Of a stretch of DNA of 61,585 nucleotides, positions 51,737 to 59,650 are shown one piece after another. This DNA is from Streptomyces griseoruber (GTDB lineage Bacteria; Actinomycetota; Actinomycetes; Streptomycetales; Streptomycetaceae). Position 1 is the first letter of the stretch. Each line of letters begins with the position of its first letter. The notes under the pieces were generated by a model that searched no databases, was not told where the DNA came from, and saw only the letters and a list, made by a program, of their open reading frames with translations. A program made the translations under genes and the position numbers. Location: contig NZ_KQ948774.1 in NCBI RefSeq assembly GCF_001514205.1, positions 270,167 to 331,751 on the forward strand, in the 5' to 3' direction.

Positions 51737-53959
51737 GTGGAGAACGAGACCCACTACGCCGAGGCCGTCATCGACAACGGCGCCTTCGGCACCCGCACCA
51801 TCCGCTTCGAGACGGGCCGCCTGGCCCGCCAGGCCGCCGGCTCGGCCGTGGCCTACCTGGACGACGACACCATGGTGCTGTCGGCCACCACCGCCTCCAA
51901 GAACCCCAAGGACCAGCTCGACTTCTTCCCCCTGACGGTGGACGTCGAGGAGCGGATGTACGCCGCCGGCAAGATCCCCGGCAGCTTCTTCCGCCGTGAG
52001 GGCCGCCCCTCCGAGGACGCCATCCTCACCTGCCGCCTGATCGACCGCCCGCTGCGCCCGTCCTTCAAGAAGGGCCTGCGCAACGAGATCCAGGTCGTCG
52101 CCACGATCATGGCGCTCAACCCCGACCACCTGTACGACGTCGTGGCGATCAACGCCGCCTCCGCGTCCACGCAGCTGGCCGGTCTGCCCTTCTCCGGCCC
52201 GGTCGGCGGCGTCCGCGTCGCGCTGATCAACGGCCAGTGGGTCGCGTTCCCGACGCACACCGAGCTCGAGGACGCCGTCTTCGACATGGTCGTCGCCGGC
52301 CGCGTCCTGGAGGACGGCGACGTCGCGATCATGATGGTCGAGGCCGAGGCCACCGAGAAGACGATCCAGCTGGTCAAGGGCGGCGCCGAGGCCCCCACCG
52401 AGGAGGTCGTCGCGGCCGGTCTGGACGCCGCGAAGCCCTTCATCAAGGTGCTGTGCAAGGCCCAGGCCGACCTCGCGTCGAAGGCCGCCAAGCCGACCGG
52501 CGAGTTCCCGATCTTCCTCGACTACCAGGACGACGTCCTGGAGGCGCTGACCGCCGCCGTCAAGCCGGAGCTGGCCTCCGCGCTGACCATCGCGGGCAAG
52601 CAGGAGCGCGAGGCCGAGCTGGACCGCGTCAAGGGTCTGGCCGCCGAGAAGCTGCTCCCGGAGTTCGAGGGCCGCGAGAAGGAGATCTCCGCCGCGTACC
52701 GCTCGCTGACCAAGGCCCTGGTCCGTGAGCGCGTCATCAAGGAGAAGAAGCGCATCGACGGCCGCGGCGTCACGGACATCCGTACGCTCGCCGCCGAGGT
52801 CGAGGCGATCCCGCGGGTGCACGGCTCCGCGCTGTTCGAGCGTGGCGAGACCCAGATCCTGGGCGTCACCACCCTCAACATGCTCCGGATGGAGCAGCAG
52901 CTGGACACCCTCTCCCCGGTGACCCGCAAGCGCTACATGCACAACTACAACTTCCCGCCGTACTCCGTCGGCGAGACCGGCCGCGTCGGCTCCCCGAAGC
53001 GCCGCGAGATCGGCCACGGCGCCCTCGCCGAGCGCGCCATCGTGCCGGTCCTGCCGACCCGCGAGGAGTTCCCCTACGCGATCCGTCAGGTGTCCGAGGC
53101 CCTCGGCTCCAACGGCTCGACGTCCATGGGCTCGGTCTGCGCCTCCACCATGTCGCTGCTGAACGCCGGTGTGCCCCTCAAGGCCCCGGTCGCCGGTATC
53201 GCCATGGGTCTGATCTCCCAGGAGATCAACGGCGAGACGCACTACGTCGCCCTCACCGACATCCTCGGTGCGGAGGACGCCTTCGGCGACATGGACTTCA
53301 AGGTCGCCGGCACCAAGGAGTTCGTCACCGCCCTCCAGCTCGACACCAAGCTGGACGGCATCCCGGCCTCCGTCCTGGCCGCCGCCCTCAAGCAGGCCCG
53401 TGACGCCCGCCTCCACATCCTCGACGTGATGATGGAAGCGATCGACACGCCGGACGAGATGTCCCCCAACGCGCCGCGGATCATCACCGTGAAGATCCCG
53501 GTCGACAAGATCGGCGAGGTCATCGGCCCGAAGGGCAAGATGATCAACCAGATCCAGGAGGACACCGGCGCCGAGATCACGATCGAGGACGACGGCACCA
53601 TCTACATCGGTGCCGCCGACGGCCCGGCCGCCGAGGCCGCCCGCGCCACGATCAACGGCATCGCCAACCCGACCATGCCGGAGGTCGGCGAGCGCTACCT
53701 GGGTACGGTCGTCAAGACCACCACCTTCGGTGCGTTCGTCTCCCTGCTCCCCGGCAAGGACGGCCTGCTGCACATCTCGCAGATCCGCAAGCTGGCCGGC
53801 GGCAAGCGCGTGGAGAACGTCGAGGACGTCGTCGGTGTGGGCCAGAAGGTCCAGGTCGAGATCGCCGAGATCGACTCCCGCGGCAAGCTCTCCCTCATCC
53901 CCGTGATCGAGGGCGAGGACGAGTCCGCCGAAGACAAGAAGGACGACTCCGACAAGTGA
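51737..53959 (+). CDS. pnp: Polynucleotide phosphorylase / guanosine pentaphosphate synthetase
   Basis: PNPase degrades and tails RNA from the 3' end; the Streptomyces enzyme is also known for (p)ppGpp synthesis. The 740 residues hold two RNase PH domains separated by a helical linker, with the second domain's conserved ALTDILGAEDAFGDMDFKVAG, a KH domain (KIGEVIGPKGKMINQI) and an S1 domain (GERYLGTVVKTTTFGAFVSL). The acidic C-terminus is short. GTG 51737 has GGAG about 10 bases upstream. Its stop overlaps the start of the peptidase gene (GTGA). Confidence 0.98.
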   Translation: MENETHYAEAVIDNGAFGTRTIRFETGRLARQAAGSAVAYLDDDTMVLSATTASKNPKDQLDFFPLTVDVEERMYAAGKIPGSFFRREGRPSEDAILTCRLIDRPLRPSFKKGLRNEIQVVATIMALNPDHLYDVVAINAASASTQLAGLPFSGPVGGVRVALINGQWVAFPTHTELEDAVFDMVVAGRVLEDGDVAIMMVEAEATEKTIQLVKGGAEAPTEEVVAAGLDAAKPFIKVLCKAQADLASKAAKPTGEFPIFLDYQDDVLEALTAAVKPELASALTIAGKQEREAELDRVKGLAAEKLLPEFEGREKEISAAYRSLTKALVRERVIKEKKRIDGRGVTDIRTLAAEVEAIPRVHGSALFERGETQILGVTTLNMLRMEQQLDTLSPVTRKRYMHNYNFPPYSVGETGRVGSPKRREIGHGALAERAIVPVLPTREEFPYAIRQVSEALGSNGSTSMGSVCASTMSLLNAGVPLKAPVAGIAMGLISQEINGETHYVALTDILGAEDAFGDMDFKVAGTKEFVTALQLDTKLDGIPASVLAAALKQARDARLHILDVMMEAIDTPDEMSPNAPRIITVKIPVDKIGEVIGPKGKMINQIQEDTGAEITIEDDGTIYIGAADGPAAEAARATINGIANPTMPEVGERYLGTVVKTTTFGAFVSLLPGKDGLLHISQIRKLAGGKRVENVEDVVGVGQKVQVEIAEIDSRGKLSLIPVIEGEDESAEDKKDDSDK

Positions 53960-55335
53960 CGTCGAGTAGCTCCAGGACGACGGCCCGCACCTCCTCGGAG
54001 GCGCGGGCCGTCGCCCGTACCCAAACCCTGATCAAGGGCGAGAACGGCATCGGCACGGTCCGCAAGACCACCCTCCCGGGCGGCCTGCGCATCGTCACCG
54101 AAACCCTCCCCTCGGTCCGCTCCGCGACCTTCGGCATCTGGGCCCATGTCGGCTCCCGCGACGAGACCCCCGCGCTGAACGGCGCCACGCACTACCTGGA
54201 ACACCTGCTCTTCAAGGGCACCACCCGCAGGTCGGCGCTGGACATCTCCTCCGCGATCGACGCGGTCGGCGGCGAGATGAACGCGTTTACCGCCAAGGAG
54301 TACACGTGCTACTACGCGCGCGTGCTCGACACCGACCTGCCGCTCGCCATCGACGTCGTCTGCGACATGCTGACCGGCTCGCTCATCCTCGAGGACGACG
54401 TCAACGTCGAACGCGGCGCGATCCTCGAAGAGATCGCCATGACCGAGGACGACCCCGGCGACTGTGTGCACGACCTGTTCGCGCACACCATGTTCGGCGA
54501 CAACGCCCTCGGCCGCCCGGTCCTCGGCACCGTCGACACGGTCAACGCCCTCACCGCCGACCGCATCCGCCGCTTCTACAAGAAGCACTACGACCCGACG
54601 CACCTGGTCGTGGCCGCCGCCGGCAACATCGACCACCAGAAGGTCGTACGACAGGTCCGCGCGGCCTTCGAGAAGGCGGGCGCCCTCGGGAACCAGGACG
54701 CCGCCCCCATCGCCCCGCGCGACGGCCGGCGCACCATCCGCACCTCGGGCCGCGTCGAACTCCTCGGCCGCAAGACCGAGCAGGCCCATGTCGTCCTCGG
54801 CATGCCCGGCCTCGCCCGCACCGACGACCGCCGCTGGGCGCTCGGCGTCCTCAACACCGCCCTCGGCGGCGGCATGTCCTCAAGGCTCTTCCAGGAGGTC
54901 CGCGAGAAGCGCGGCCTGGCCTACAGCGTGTACTCGTACACCTCAGGCTTCGCCGACTGCGGCCTCTTCGGCGTCTACGCCGGCTGCCGCCCCTCGCAGG
55001 TCCACGACGTGCTCAAGATCTGCCGCGACGAGCTCGACCACGTCGCCGATAACGGCCTGTCCGACGACGAGATCGGGCGTGCCATCGGCCAGCTCAGGGG
55101 CTCCACGGTGCTCGGCCTGGAGGACACCGGTGCGCTCATGAACCGCATCGGCAAGAGCGAGCTGTGCTGGGGCGAGCAGATGTCCGTCGACGACATGCTG
55201 ACCCGGATAGCGGCCGTGACCCCGGACGAGGTCCGCGCGGTCGCCCGCGACATCCTGGGACAGCGCCCGTCGCTGTCGGTCATCGGCCCGCTCAAGGACA
55301 AGCAGGCCGCCCGGCTGCACGACGCGGTCGCCTAA
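53956..55335 (+). CDS. M16 family zinc metallopeptidase
   Basis: A 459-residue insulinase-like (pitrilysin-family) peptidase. The inverted zinc motif H79-Y-L-E82-H83 (ATHYLEHLLFKGT) is intact, and the third metal ligand lies in ERGAILEEIAM (Glu158/159). The C-terminal half is the inactive M16 repeat with GGGMSSRLFQEVREKRGLAYSV. Such proteins follow pnp in many actinobacteria and Gram-positives; the substrate is not known. No signal peptide is clear. It is coupled to pnp by a 4-bp overlap. Confidence 0.95.
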   Translation: MTSSSSRTTARTSSEARAVARTQTLIKGENGIGTVRKTTLPGGLRIVTETLPSVRSATFGIWAHVGSRDETPALNGATHYLEHLLFKGTTRRSALDISSAIDAVGGEMNAFTAKEYTCYYARVLDTDLPLAIDVVCDMLTGSLILEDDVNVERGAILEEIAMTEDDPGDCVHDLFAHTMFGDNALGRPVLGTVDTVNALTADRIRRFYKKHYDPTHLVVAAAGNIDHQKVVRQVRAAFEKAGALGNQDAAPIAPRDGRRTIRTSGRVELLGRKTEQAHVVLGMPGLARTDDRRWALGVLNTALGGGMSSRLFQEVREKRGLAYSVYSYTSGFADCGLFGVYAGCRPSQVHDVLKICRDELDHVADNGLSDDEIGRAIGQLRGSTVLGLEDTGALMNRIGKSELCWGEQMSVDDMLTRIAAVTPDEVRAVARDILGQRPSLSVIGPLKDKQAARLHDAVA

Positions 55336-55361
55336 TCCACTCCCGTAAGGAAGCACAACAG

Positions 55362-56120
55362 ATGAGCAAGCTGCGTGTGGCGGTCCTCGGAGCCAGGGGC
55401 CGGATCGGTTCCGAGGCGGTACGGGCCGTCGAAGCCGCCGAGGACATGGAGCTGGTGGCCGCGCTGGGCCGCGGCGACAAGCTGGAGACGCTGGCCGAGA
55501 CCGGCGCCCAGGTCGCCGTGGAACTCACCACGCCCGCCTCCGTGATGGAGAACCTCGAGTACTGCGTCGGCCACGGCATCCACGCCGTCGTCGGGACGAC
55601 GGGCTGGACCGAGGAGCGCCTCGCGCAGCTGAACGGCTGGCTGGCCGCCGCTCCGGAGACCGGTGTGCTCATCGCGCCGAACTTCTCCATCGGCGCGGTC
55701 CTCACCATGAAGTTCGCGCAGATCGCGGCGCCGTACTTCGAGTCCGTCGAGGTCGTCGAGCTGCACCACCCCAACAAGGTGGACGCCCCCTCCGGCACCG
55801 CCACCCGCACCGCCCAGCTCATCGCCGAGGCCCGCCGGGCGGCCGGCACCGCCCCGGCCCCGGACGCCACGGCGACGGGCCTGGACGGCGCGCGCGGCGC
55901 GGACGTGGACGGCGTCCCCGTGCACGCCGTCCGTCTGAGGGGCCTGCTGGCCCACCAGGAGGTCCTGCTGGGCGGTGAGGGCGAGACCCTGACCGTCCGC
56001 CACGACTCCCTCCACCACAGCAGCTTCATGCCGGGCATCCTGCTGGGCGTCCGCCGGGTGGTGACGACTCCGGGCCTCACCTTCGGCCTGGAGCACTTCC
56101 TGGACCTGAACCAGACCTGA
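55362..56120 (+). CDS. dapB: 4-hydroxy-tetrahydrodipicolinate reductase
   Basis: DapB carries out the second step of the diaminopimelate/lysine branch, reducing the DapA product with NAD(P)H. The 252 residues start with the nucleotide loop LGARGRIGSEAV and show ELHHPNKVDAPSGTA, which contains the catalytic His and Lys of the substrate site. ATG 55362 follows AAGGAAG. It lies 26 bases after the M16 peptidase gene. The stop codon lies inside a three-copy 11-base repeat. dapA is further downstream at 58623. Confidence 0.97.
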   Translation: MSKLRVAVLGARGRIGSEAVRAVEAAEDMELVAALGRGDKLETLAETGAQVAVELTTPASVMENLEYCVGHGIHAVVGTTGWTEERLAQLNGWLAAAPETGVLIAPNFSIGAVLTMKFAQIAAPYFESVEVVELHHPNKVDAPSGTATRTAQLIAEARRAAGTAPAPDATATGLDGARGADVDGVPVHAVRLRGLLAHQEVLLGGEGETLTVRHDSLHHSSFMPGILLGVRRVVTTPGLTFGLEHFLDLNQT

Positions 56121-56136
56121 ACCAGACCTGAACCAG
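56104..56136. repeat. Three 11-base tandem repeats across the dapB stop codon
   Basis: ACCTGAACCAG occurs three times in a row (56104-56114, 56115-56125, 56126-56136). The dapB TGA is formed in the second unit, so loss or gain of a unit beyond the second would not change the protein. Confidence 0.85.
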
Positions 56137-56150
56137 AGATCCCTTCCGAC

Positions 56151-56606
56151 ATGCGCGCCAAGCTCTCCTACGCGGTCACGGCCGCCGTCCTGGTCTTCTA
56201 CTTCGTCCTGGTCGGCAGCCGCGGCGTCATGCTCATCCAGTCCGGCACGGTCATCACCGTCACCTTCGGGATCGCGGTGCTGATCCTGCCGGTCATCGGC
56301 GTCTGGTTCCTGTGGAAGAACACCCAGTTCGTCCGCCGGGCCAACGCCCTCGCCGCCGCGCTCGACGCCGAGGGCGGCCTCCCCGTCGACGAGCTCAGGC
56401 GCACCCCGGGCGGCCGGATCGACCGCGACTCGGCCGACGAGGTCTTCGCCCGGCGCAAGGCCGAGACCGAGGCGGCCCCCGACGACTGGCGCACCTGGTT
56501 CCGGCTGGCCGTGGCCTACCACGACGCCCGCGACACCCCGCGCGCCCGCAAGGCGATGCAACGCGCGATCAGCCTCCACGACGGCAGGAGCGCCGAACCG
56601 GCCTGA
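56151..56606 (+). CDS. Membrane-anchored TPR-like protein
   Basis: A 151-residue protein with two N-terminal membrane segments (about 6-24 and 32-54) and a cytoplasmic part ending in a tetratricopeptide-like pair of helices (WRTWFRLAVAYHDARDTPRARKAMQRAISLH). The exact role is not known. It lies 30 bases downstream of dapB and is likely in the same transcript. The ATG is 56151; the ribosome binding site is weak. Confidence 0.82.
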   Translation: MRAKLSYAVTAAVLVFYFVLVGSRGVMLIQSGTVITVTFGIAVLILPVIGVWFLWKNTQFVRRANALAAALDAEGGLPVDELRRTPGGRIDRDSADEVFARRKAETEAAPDDWRTWFRLAVAYHDARDTPRARKAMQRAISLHDGRSAEPA

Positions 56607-56695
56607 CCGCACAGCCGCCGTACAGCGACGGGGCCGGCCCGCGTCACGTGCGGACCGGCCCCTTCGGCATGCCGGGTCGATGTCGTGCCGTGCGG

Positions 56696-57250
56696 TCAGC
56701 CGCGCCCGTTCTCCGACGCCCACGCCTCGACGAGGTCGGAGGCCCGGTCGAAGGCCTCGGAGCGCCCCAGGAAGTCCGCCCCGTGCGTGGTCAGCAGCAT
56801 CGCCGTCTCCTCCGCCGGCCGGTCCCGTCGTACGAGGAGCAGCGCCTGCCCCTGGACGGTGCGCGGCAGGCCCAGCCAGCGCACCGGCTGCTGCACCGTC
56901 CGTACGACCGCGACCCGGTCCCACGGCACCGTCCGCGTGAGCAGGAACCGCACCTGCCGCAGCCCGCGCGCGCTCACCCACACGCCCACGCGCAGCAGCC
57001 GCAGCGCGGCGGCGATCACCAGCAGCGAGATCCCGAGGACCACGCCGGCGTCGGAGACCTTCCCGGTCAGTGCGATGGCGACTGCCGCGAGCAGCACGTA
57101 CGAGGCGAGGAGCAGCGCCAGCGCGGCGGCAGCGACGCGCCAGGGGCCGGGTCGGTAGGGGCGCCGCCAGCGCTCACGGTCCTCGAAGGGCAGCGCGACA
57201 TCGTCCGCTGTCTCGAACGGGCGGTCGGCCGTCAGGAAGGGCAGGGGCAC
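56696..57250 (-). CDS. Membrane protein with PH-like domain
   Basis: A 184-residue protein with two membrane segments (about 38-60 and 68-86) and a C-terminal bacterial PH-like domain with VWVSARGLRQVRFLLTRTVPWDRVAVV, the pattern of DUF/PH_6 proteins in actinobacteria. Function not known. It is convergent with the TPR-like gene. GTG 57250 is the likely start. Confidence 0.8.
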   Translation of the reverse strand: MPLPFLTADRPFETADDVALPFEDRERWRRPYRPGPWRVAAAALALLLASYVLLAAVAIALTGKVSDAGVVLGISLLVIAAALRLLRVGVWVSARGLRQVRFLLTRTVPWDRVAVVRTVQQPVRWLGLPRTVQGQALLLVRRDRPAEETAMLLTTHGADFLGRSEAFDRASDLVEAWASENGRG

Positions 57251-57301
57251 GACTGGTCCTCACTCGTTCGTGCGTGGGCTGTGCCCGGTGAGGCTATCGC
57301 G

Positions 57302-57607
57302 TCAGTGCCCCTGGGAGGCCTGCGGCTGCTGTGACGGCTGTGACTGCTGTGTCGGAGAGGAGTGGTCCACGGTCAGCGCCGGTCTCCCGACGACCACCGA
57401 CCCCACGAGCGCGGCCACGATCGTGAGCCCCAGCAGCCAGCGCCCGGCCGTCTGCCCGAGCGAGGCCCGCTCACGGGGTGGGGGAGTGACATTGCTGCTG
57501 AACAGGGCTACCGCGTCCTTCGAAGCGTCGTACGGATGGTTTCCGTCAGTACAGACGCACGAGGAGCGCAAAAGGTGCCCTTCTTGCAGAAAACACGAGG
57601 AAAACAA
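57302..57607 (-). CDS. Small membrane protein of unknown function
   Basis: A reading frame of up to 101 residues. The convincing part begins near HPYDASKDAVALFSSNVTPPPRERASLGQ, followed by a membrane helix (WLLGLTIVAALVGSVVVG) and a Ser/Pro/Gln-rich tail (PTQQSQPSQQPQASQGH). The start is uncertain: ATG 57607 gives a cysteine-rich start with poor codon use, whereas TTG at about residue 12, with AAGGG just before it, may be the true start. It is divergent from thyX, whose promoter must lie in the short region between. Confidence 0.55.
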   Translation of the reverse strand: MFSSCFLQEGHLLRSSCVCTDGNHPYDASKDAVALFSSNVTPPPRERASLGQTAGRWLLGLTIVAALVGSVVVGRPALTVDHSSPTQQSQPSQQPQASQGH

Positions 57608-57678
57608 CCAGACCGGGTACGGTCCCGGGCGCCCCGTAGAGTGGGCGCGAACCGCAGATGTGATGGGAAGGACCCTCC

Positions 57679-58410
57679 GTGACGCCCGCCGATCCCCAGC
57701 CGTCCCTCCGCAGTGACGTCACCGTCGAGCTGGTGAAATCCAGCGCCTCGGACTCCGACGTGCTCTTCGCCGCCCGTGTCTCGACGCTCGGCGAGCAGTC
57801 GCTGGAAGAGCTCCAGAAGGACCCCGAGCGCTCCAAGGGCCTGATCAACTACCTGATGCGGGACCGGCACGGCAGCCCCTTCGAGCACAACTCGATGACC
57901 TTCTTCATCAGCGCCCCGATCTTCGTGTTCCGCGAGTTCATGCGGCACCGCGTCGGCTGGTCGTACAACGAGGAGTCGGGCCGCTACCGGGAGCTGGAGC
58001 CCGTCTTCTACGTGCCCGGCGAGTCCCGCAAGCTCGTGCAGGAAGGCCGACCCGGCAAGTACGTCTTCGTCGAGGGGACCCCGGCCCAGCACGCGACGGT
58101 GCGCGACGTGCTGGACGAGTCGTACCAGCAGGCCTACACGGCCTACCAGAAGCTGCTCGCCGAGGGCGTCGCGCGCGAGGTGGCCCGCGCGGTCCTGCCC
58201 GTCGGGCTCTTCTCCTCCATGTACGCCACCTGCAACGCCCGCTCGCTGATGCACTTCCTCGGTCTGCGCACCCAGCACGAGCTCGCCAAGGTGCCGTCGT
58301 TCCCGCAGCGGGAGATCGAGATGGTGGGCGAGAAGATGGAGGCCGAGTGGGCGAAGCTCATGCCCCTCACCTACGCGGCCTTCAACGCCAACGGTCGTGT
58401 CGCGCCGTAA
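57679..58410 (+). CDS. thyX: Flavin-dependent thymidylate synthase
   Basis: ThyX makes dTMP from dUMP using FAD, methylene-THF and NADPH. The 243 residues carry the signature RHRVGWSYNEESGRY at 89-103, in which the spacing between RHR and the conserved Ser is 8, one more than the textbook RHRx7S. The C-terminal part has ARSLMHFLGLRTQHEL, which binds FAD and dUMP. GTG 57679 has GGAAGGACC upstream. The only other thymidylate gene would be thyA, not seen here. It is followed by 212 bases with the dapA promoter and a hairpin. Confidence 0.96.
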   Translation: MTPADPQPSLRSDVTVELVKSSASDSDVLFAARVSTLGEQSLEELQKDPERSKGLINYLMRDRHGSPFEHNSMTFFISAPIFVFREFMRHRVGWSYNEESGRYRELEPVFYVPGESRKLVQEGRPGKYVFVEGTPAQHATVRDVLDESYQQAYTAYQKLLAEGVAREVARAVLPVGLFSSMYATCNARSLMHFLGLRTQHELAKVPSFPQREIEMVGEKMEAEWAKLMPLTYAAFNANGRVAP

Positions 58411-58469
58411 CGAAGGCGTGTTCTCCTGCCCGGCACACATGTACGGGTCATCCGCGCGAAGTGTCCGTA

Positions 58470-58499
58470 TTGCGGCATTTAGAGAAGTTCATCTAGCCT
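58470..58499 (+). promoter_or_regulatory. Candidate dapA promoter
   Basis: TTGCGG (58470-58475), an 18-base spacer and TAGCCT (58494-58499) form a vegetative-type promoter. Its transcript would start near 58506 and open directly with the hairpin at 58511-58548. Confidence 0.5.
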
Positions 58500-58510
58500 G
58501 ATCAAACGGA

Positions 58511-58548
58511 CCCGGTACTGCTTGAACCCCCGAGCAGGCAGTACCGGG
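58511..58548 (+). terminator. Perfect 11-bp hairpin between thyX and dapA
   Basis: CCCGGTACTGC (58511-58521) pairs with GCAGTACCGGG (58538-58548) around a 16-base loop. There is no T-run. It may terminate thyX transcription, or, if the promoter just upstream is used, form the 5' end of the dapA message. Confidence 0.7.
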
Positions 58549-58609
58549 CTCCGCATTTGTCGTGACTTTTCGTAACCCCCCGAGGGCAGACCACACGGGG
58601 AGCAACGAG

Positions 58610-58622
58610 TAGCGTGTTACCC
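58610..58622 (+). promoter_or_regulatory. Candidate leaderless -10 for dapA
   Basis: TAGCGT (58610-58615) plus seven bases leads straight to ATG 58623. The nearest ribosome binding site, GGGGAG at 58597-58602, is 20 bases from the ATG but 11 from a GTG at 58614. Confidence 0.4.
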
Positions 58623-59522
58623 ATGGCTCCGACCTCCACTCCGCAGACCCCCTTCGGGCGGGTCCTCACCGCCATGGTCACGCCCTTCACGGCGGACGGC
58701 GCACTCGACCTCGACGGCGCCCAGCGGCTCGCCACCCACCTGGTGGACGCAGGCAACGACGGCCTGATCATCAACGGCACCACCGGTGAGTCCCCCACCA
58801 CCACCGACGCGGAGAAATCGGACCTCGTACGAGCCGTCCTGGAGGCCGTCGGCGACCGGGCCCACATCGTCGCCGGTGTCGGCACCAACGACACCCACCA
58901 CAGCGTCGAACTGGCCAAGGCCGCCGAGGAGACCGGCGCACACGGCCTGCTGGTCGTCACCCCGTACTACAACAAGCCCCCTCAGGAGGGCCTGTACCGG
59001 CACTTCACGGCCGTGGCCGACGCCACCGAGCTGCCGGTCATGCTCTACGACATCCCCGGCCGCAGCGGCGTGCCGATCAGCACCGAGACACTCGTCCGGC
59101 TCGCCGAGCACCCCCGGATCATCGCCAACAAGGACGCCAAGGGCGACCTCGGCCGTGCGAGCTGGGCCATCGCGCGCTCCGGCCTCGCCTGGTACTCCGG
59201 CGACGACATGCTCAACCTCCCGCTGCTCTCCGTGGGCGCGGTCGGCTTCGTCTCGGTCGTCGGCCATGTGGTCACGCCCGACCTGCGCGCCCTCGTCGAC
59301 GCGTTCGTCGCCGGTGATGTCCAGAAGGCCACCGAGATCCACCAGAAGCTGCTCCCGGTCTACACGGGCATGTTCCGCACCCAGGGCGTCATGACCACCA
59401 AGGCCGCACTCGCCCTCCAGGGCCTGCCCGCCGGCCCGCTGCGCTCTCCCATGGTCGAATGCTCGCCGGAAGAGATCGAGCAGCTCAAGATCGATCTTGC
59501 CGCAGGCGGGGTACAGCTCTGA
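58623..59522 (+). CDS. dapA: 4-hydroxy-tetrahydrodipicolinate synthase
   Basis: DapA condenses aspartate semialdehyde with pyruvate, the first committed step to lysine and diaminopimelate. The 299 residues are a TIM barrel with NGTTGESPTT (51-60), VTPYYNKPPQEG (112-123), Tyr142 in LYDIPGRSG and the Schiff-base lysine at about 170 (IIANKDAKGD). I favour ATG 58623 by family length and because a -10 hexamer sits seven bases ahead, suggesting leaderless translation; GTG 58614, three codons upstream, is an alternative. It is followed by rnj. Confidence 0.97.
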   Translation: MAPTSTPQTPFGRVLTAMVTPFTADGALDLDGAQRLATHLVDAGNDGLIINGTTGESPTTTDAEKSDLVRAVLEAVGDRAHIVAGVGTNDTHHSVELAKAAEETGAHGLLVVTPYYNKPPQEGLYRHFTAVADATELPVMLYDIPGRSGVPISTETLVRLAEHPRIIANKDAKGDLGRASWAIARSGLAWYSGDDMLNLPLLSVGAVGFVSVVGHVVTPDLRALVDAFVAGDVQKATEIHQKLLPVYTGMFRTQGVMTTKAALALQGLPAGPLRSPMVECSPEEIEQLKIDLAAGGVQL

Positions 59523-59596
59523 CAACGGACTTCACAACTGAATAGGCAGGACACCGGTGCCTGCAACCACAACGACAACTGCTTCTGCACGAACGT

Positions 59597-59635
59597 CACG
59601 CGCGCCACGTGCCCTACCGGTACGTGGCGCGCGTG
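59597..59635 (+). promoter_or_regulatory. 14-bp hairpin directly in front of the rnj ribosome binding site
   Basis: CACGCGCGCCACGT (59597-59610) pairs perfectly with ACGTGGCGCGCGTG (59622-59635) around an 11-base loop, then TTTGAGGAGAG, which is the rnj Shine-Dalgarno. It could be the dapA terminator, a stabilising 5' structure or an autoregulatory site for RNase J. Confidence 0.7.
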
Positions 59636-59650
59636 TTTGAGGAGAGTCTT

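Noticed and set aside
58617..59525. A 302-residue reverse frame opposite dapA
   Set aside because: Shadow of dapA, which is certain.
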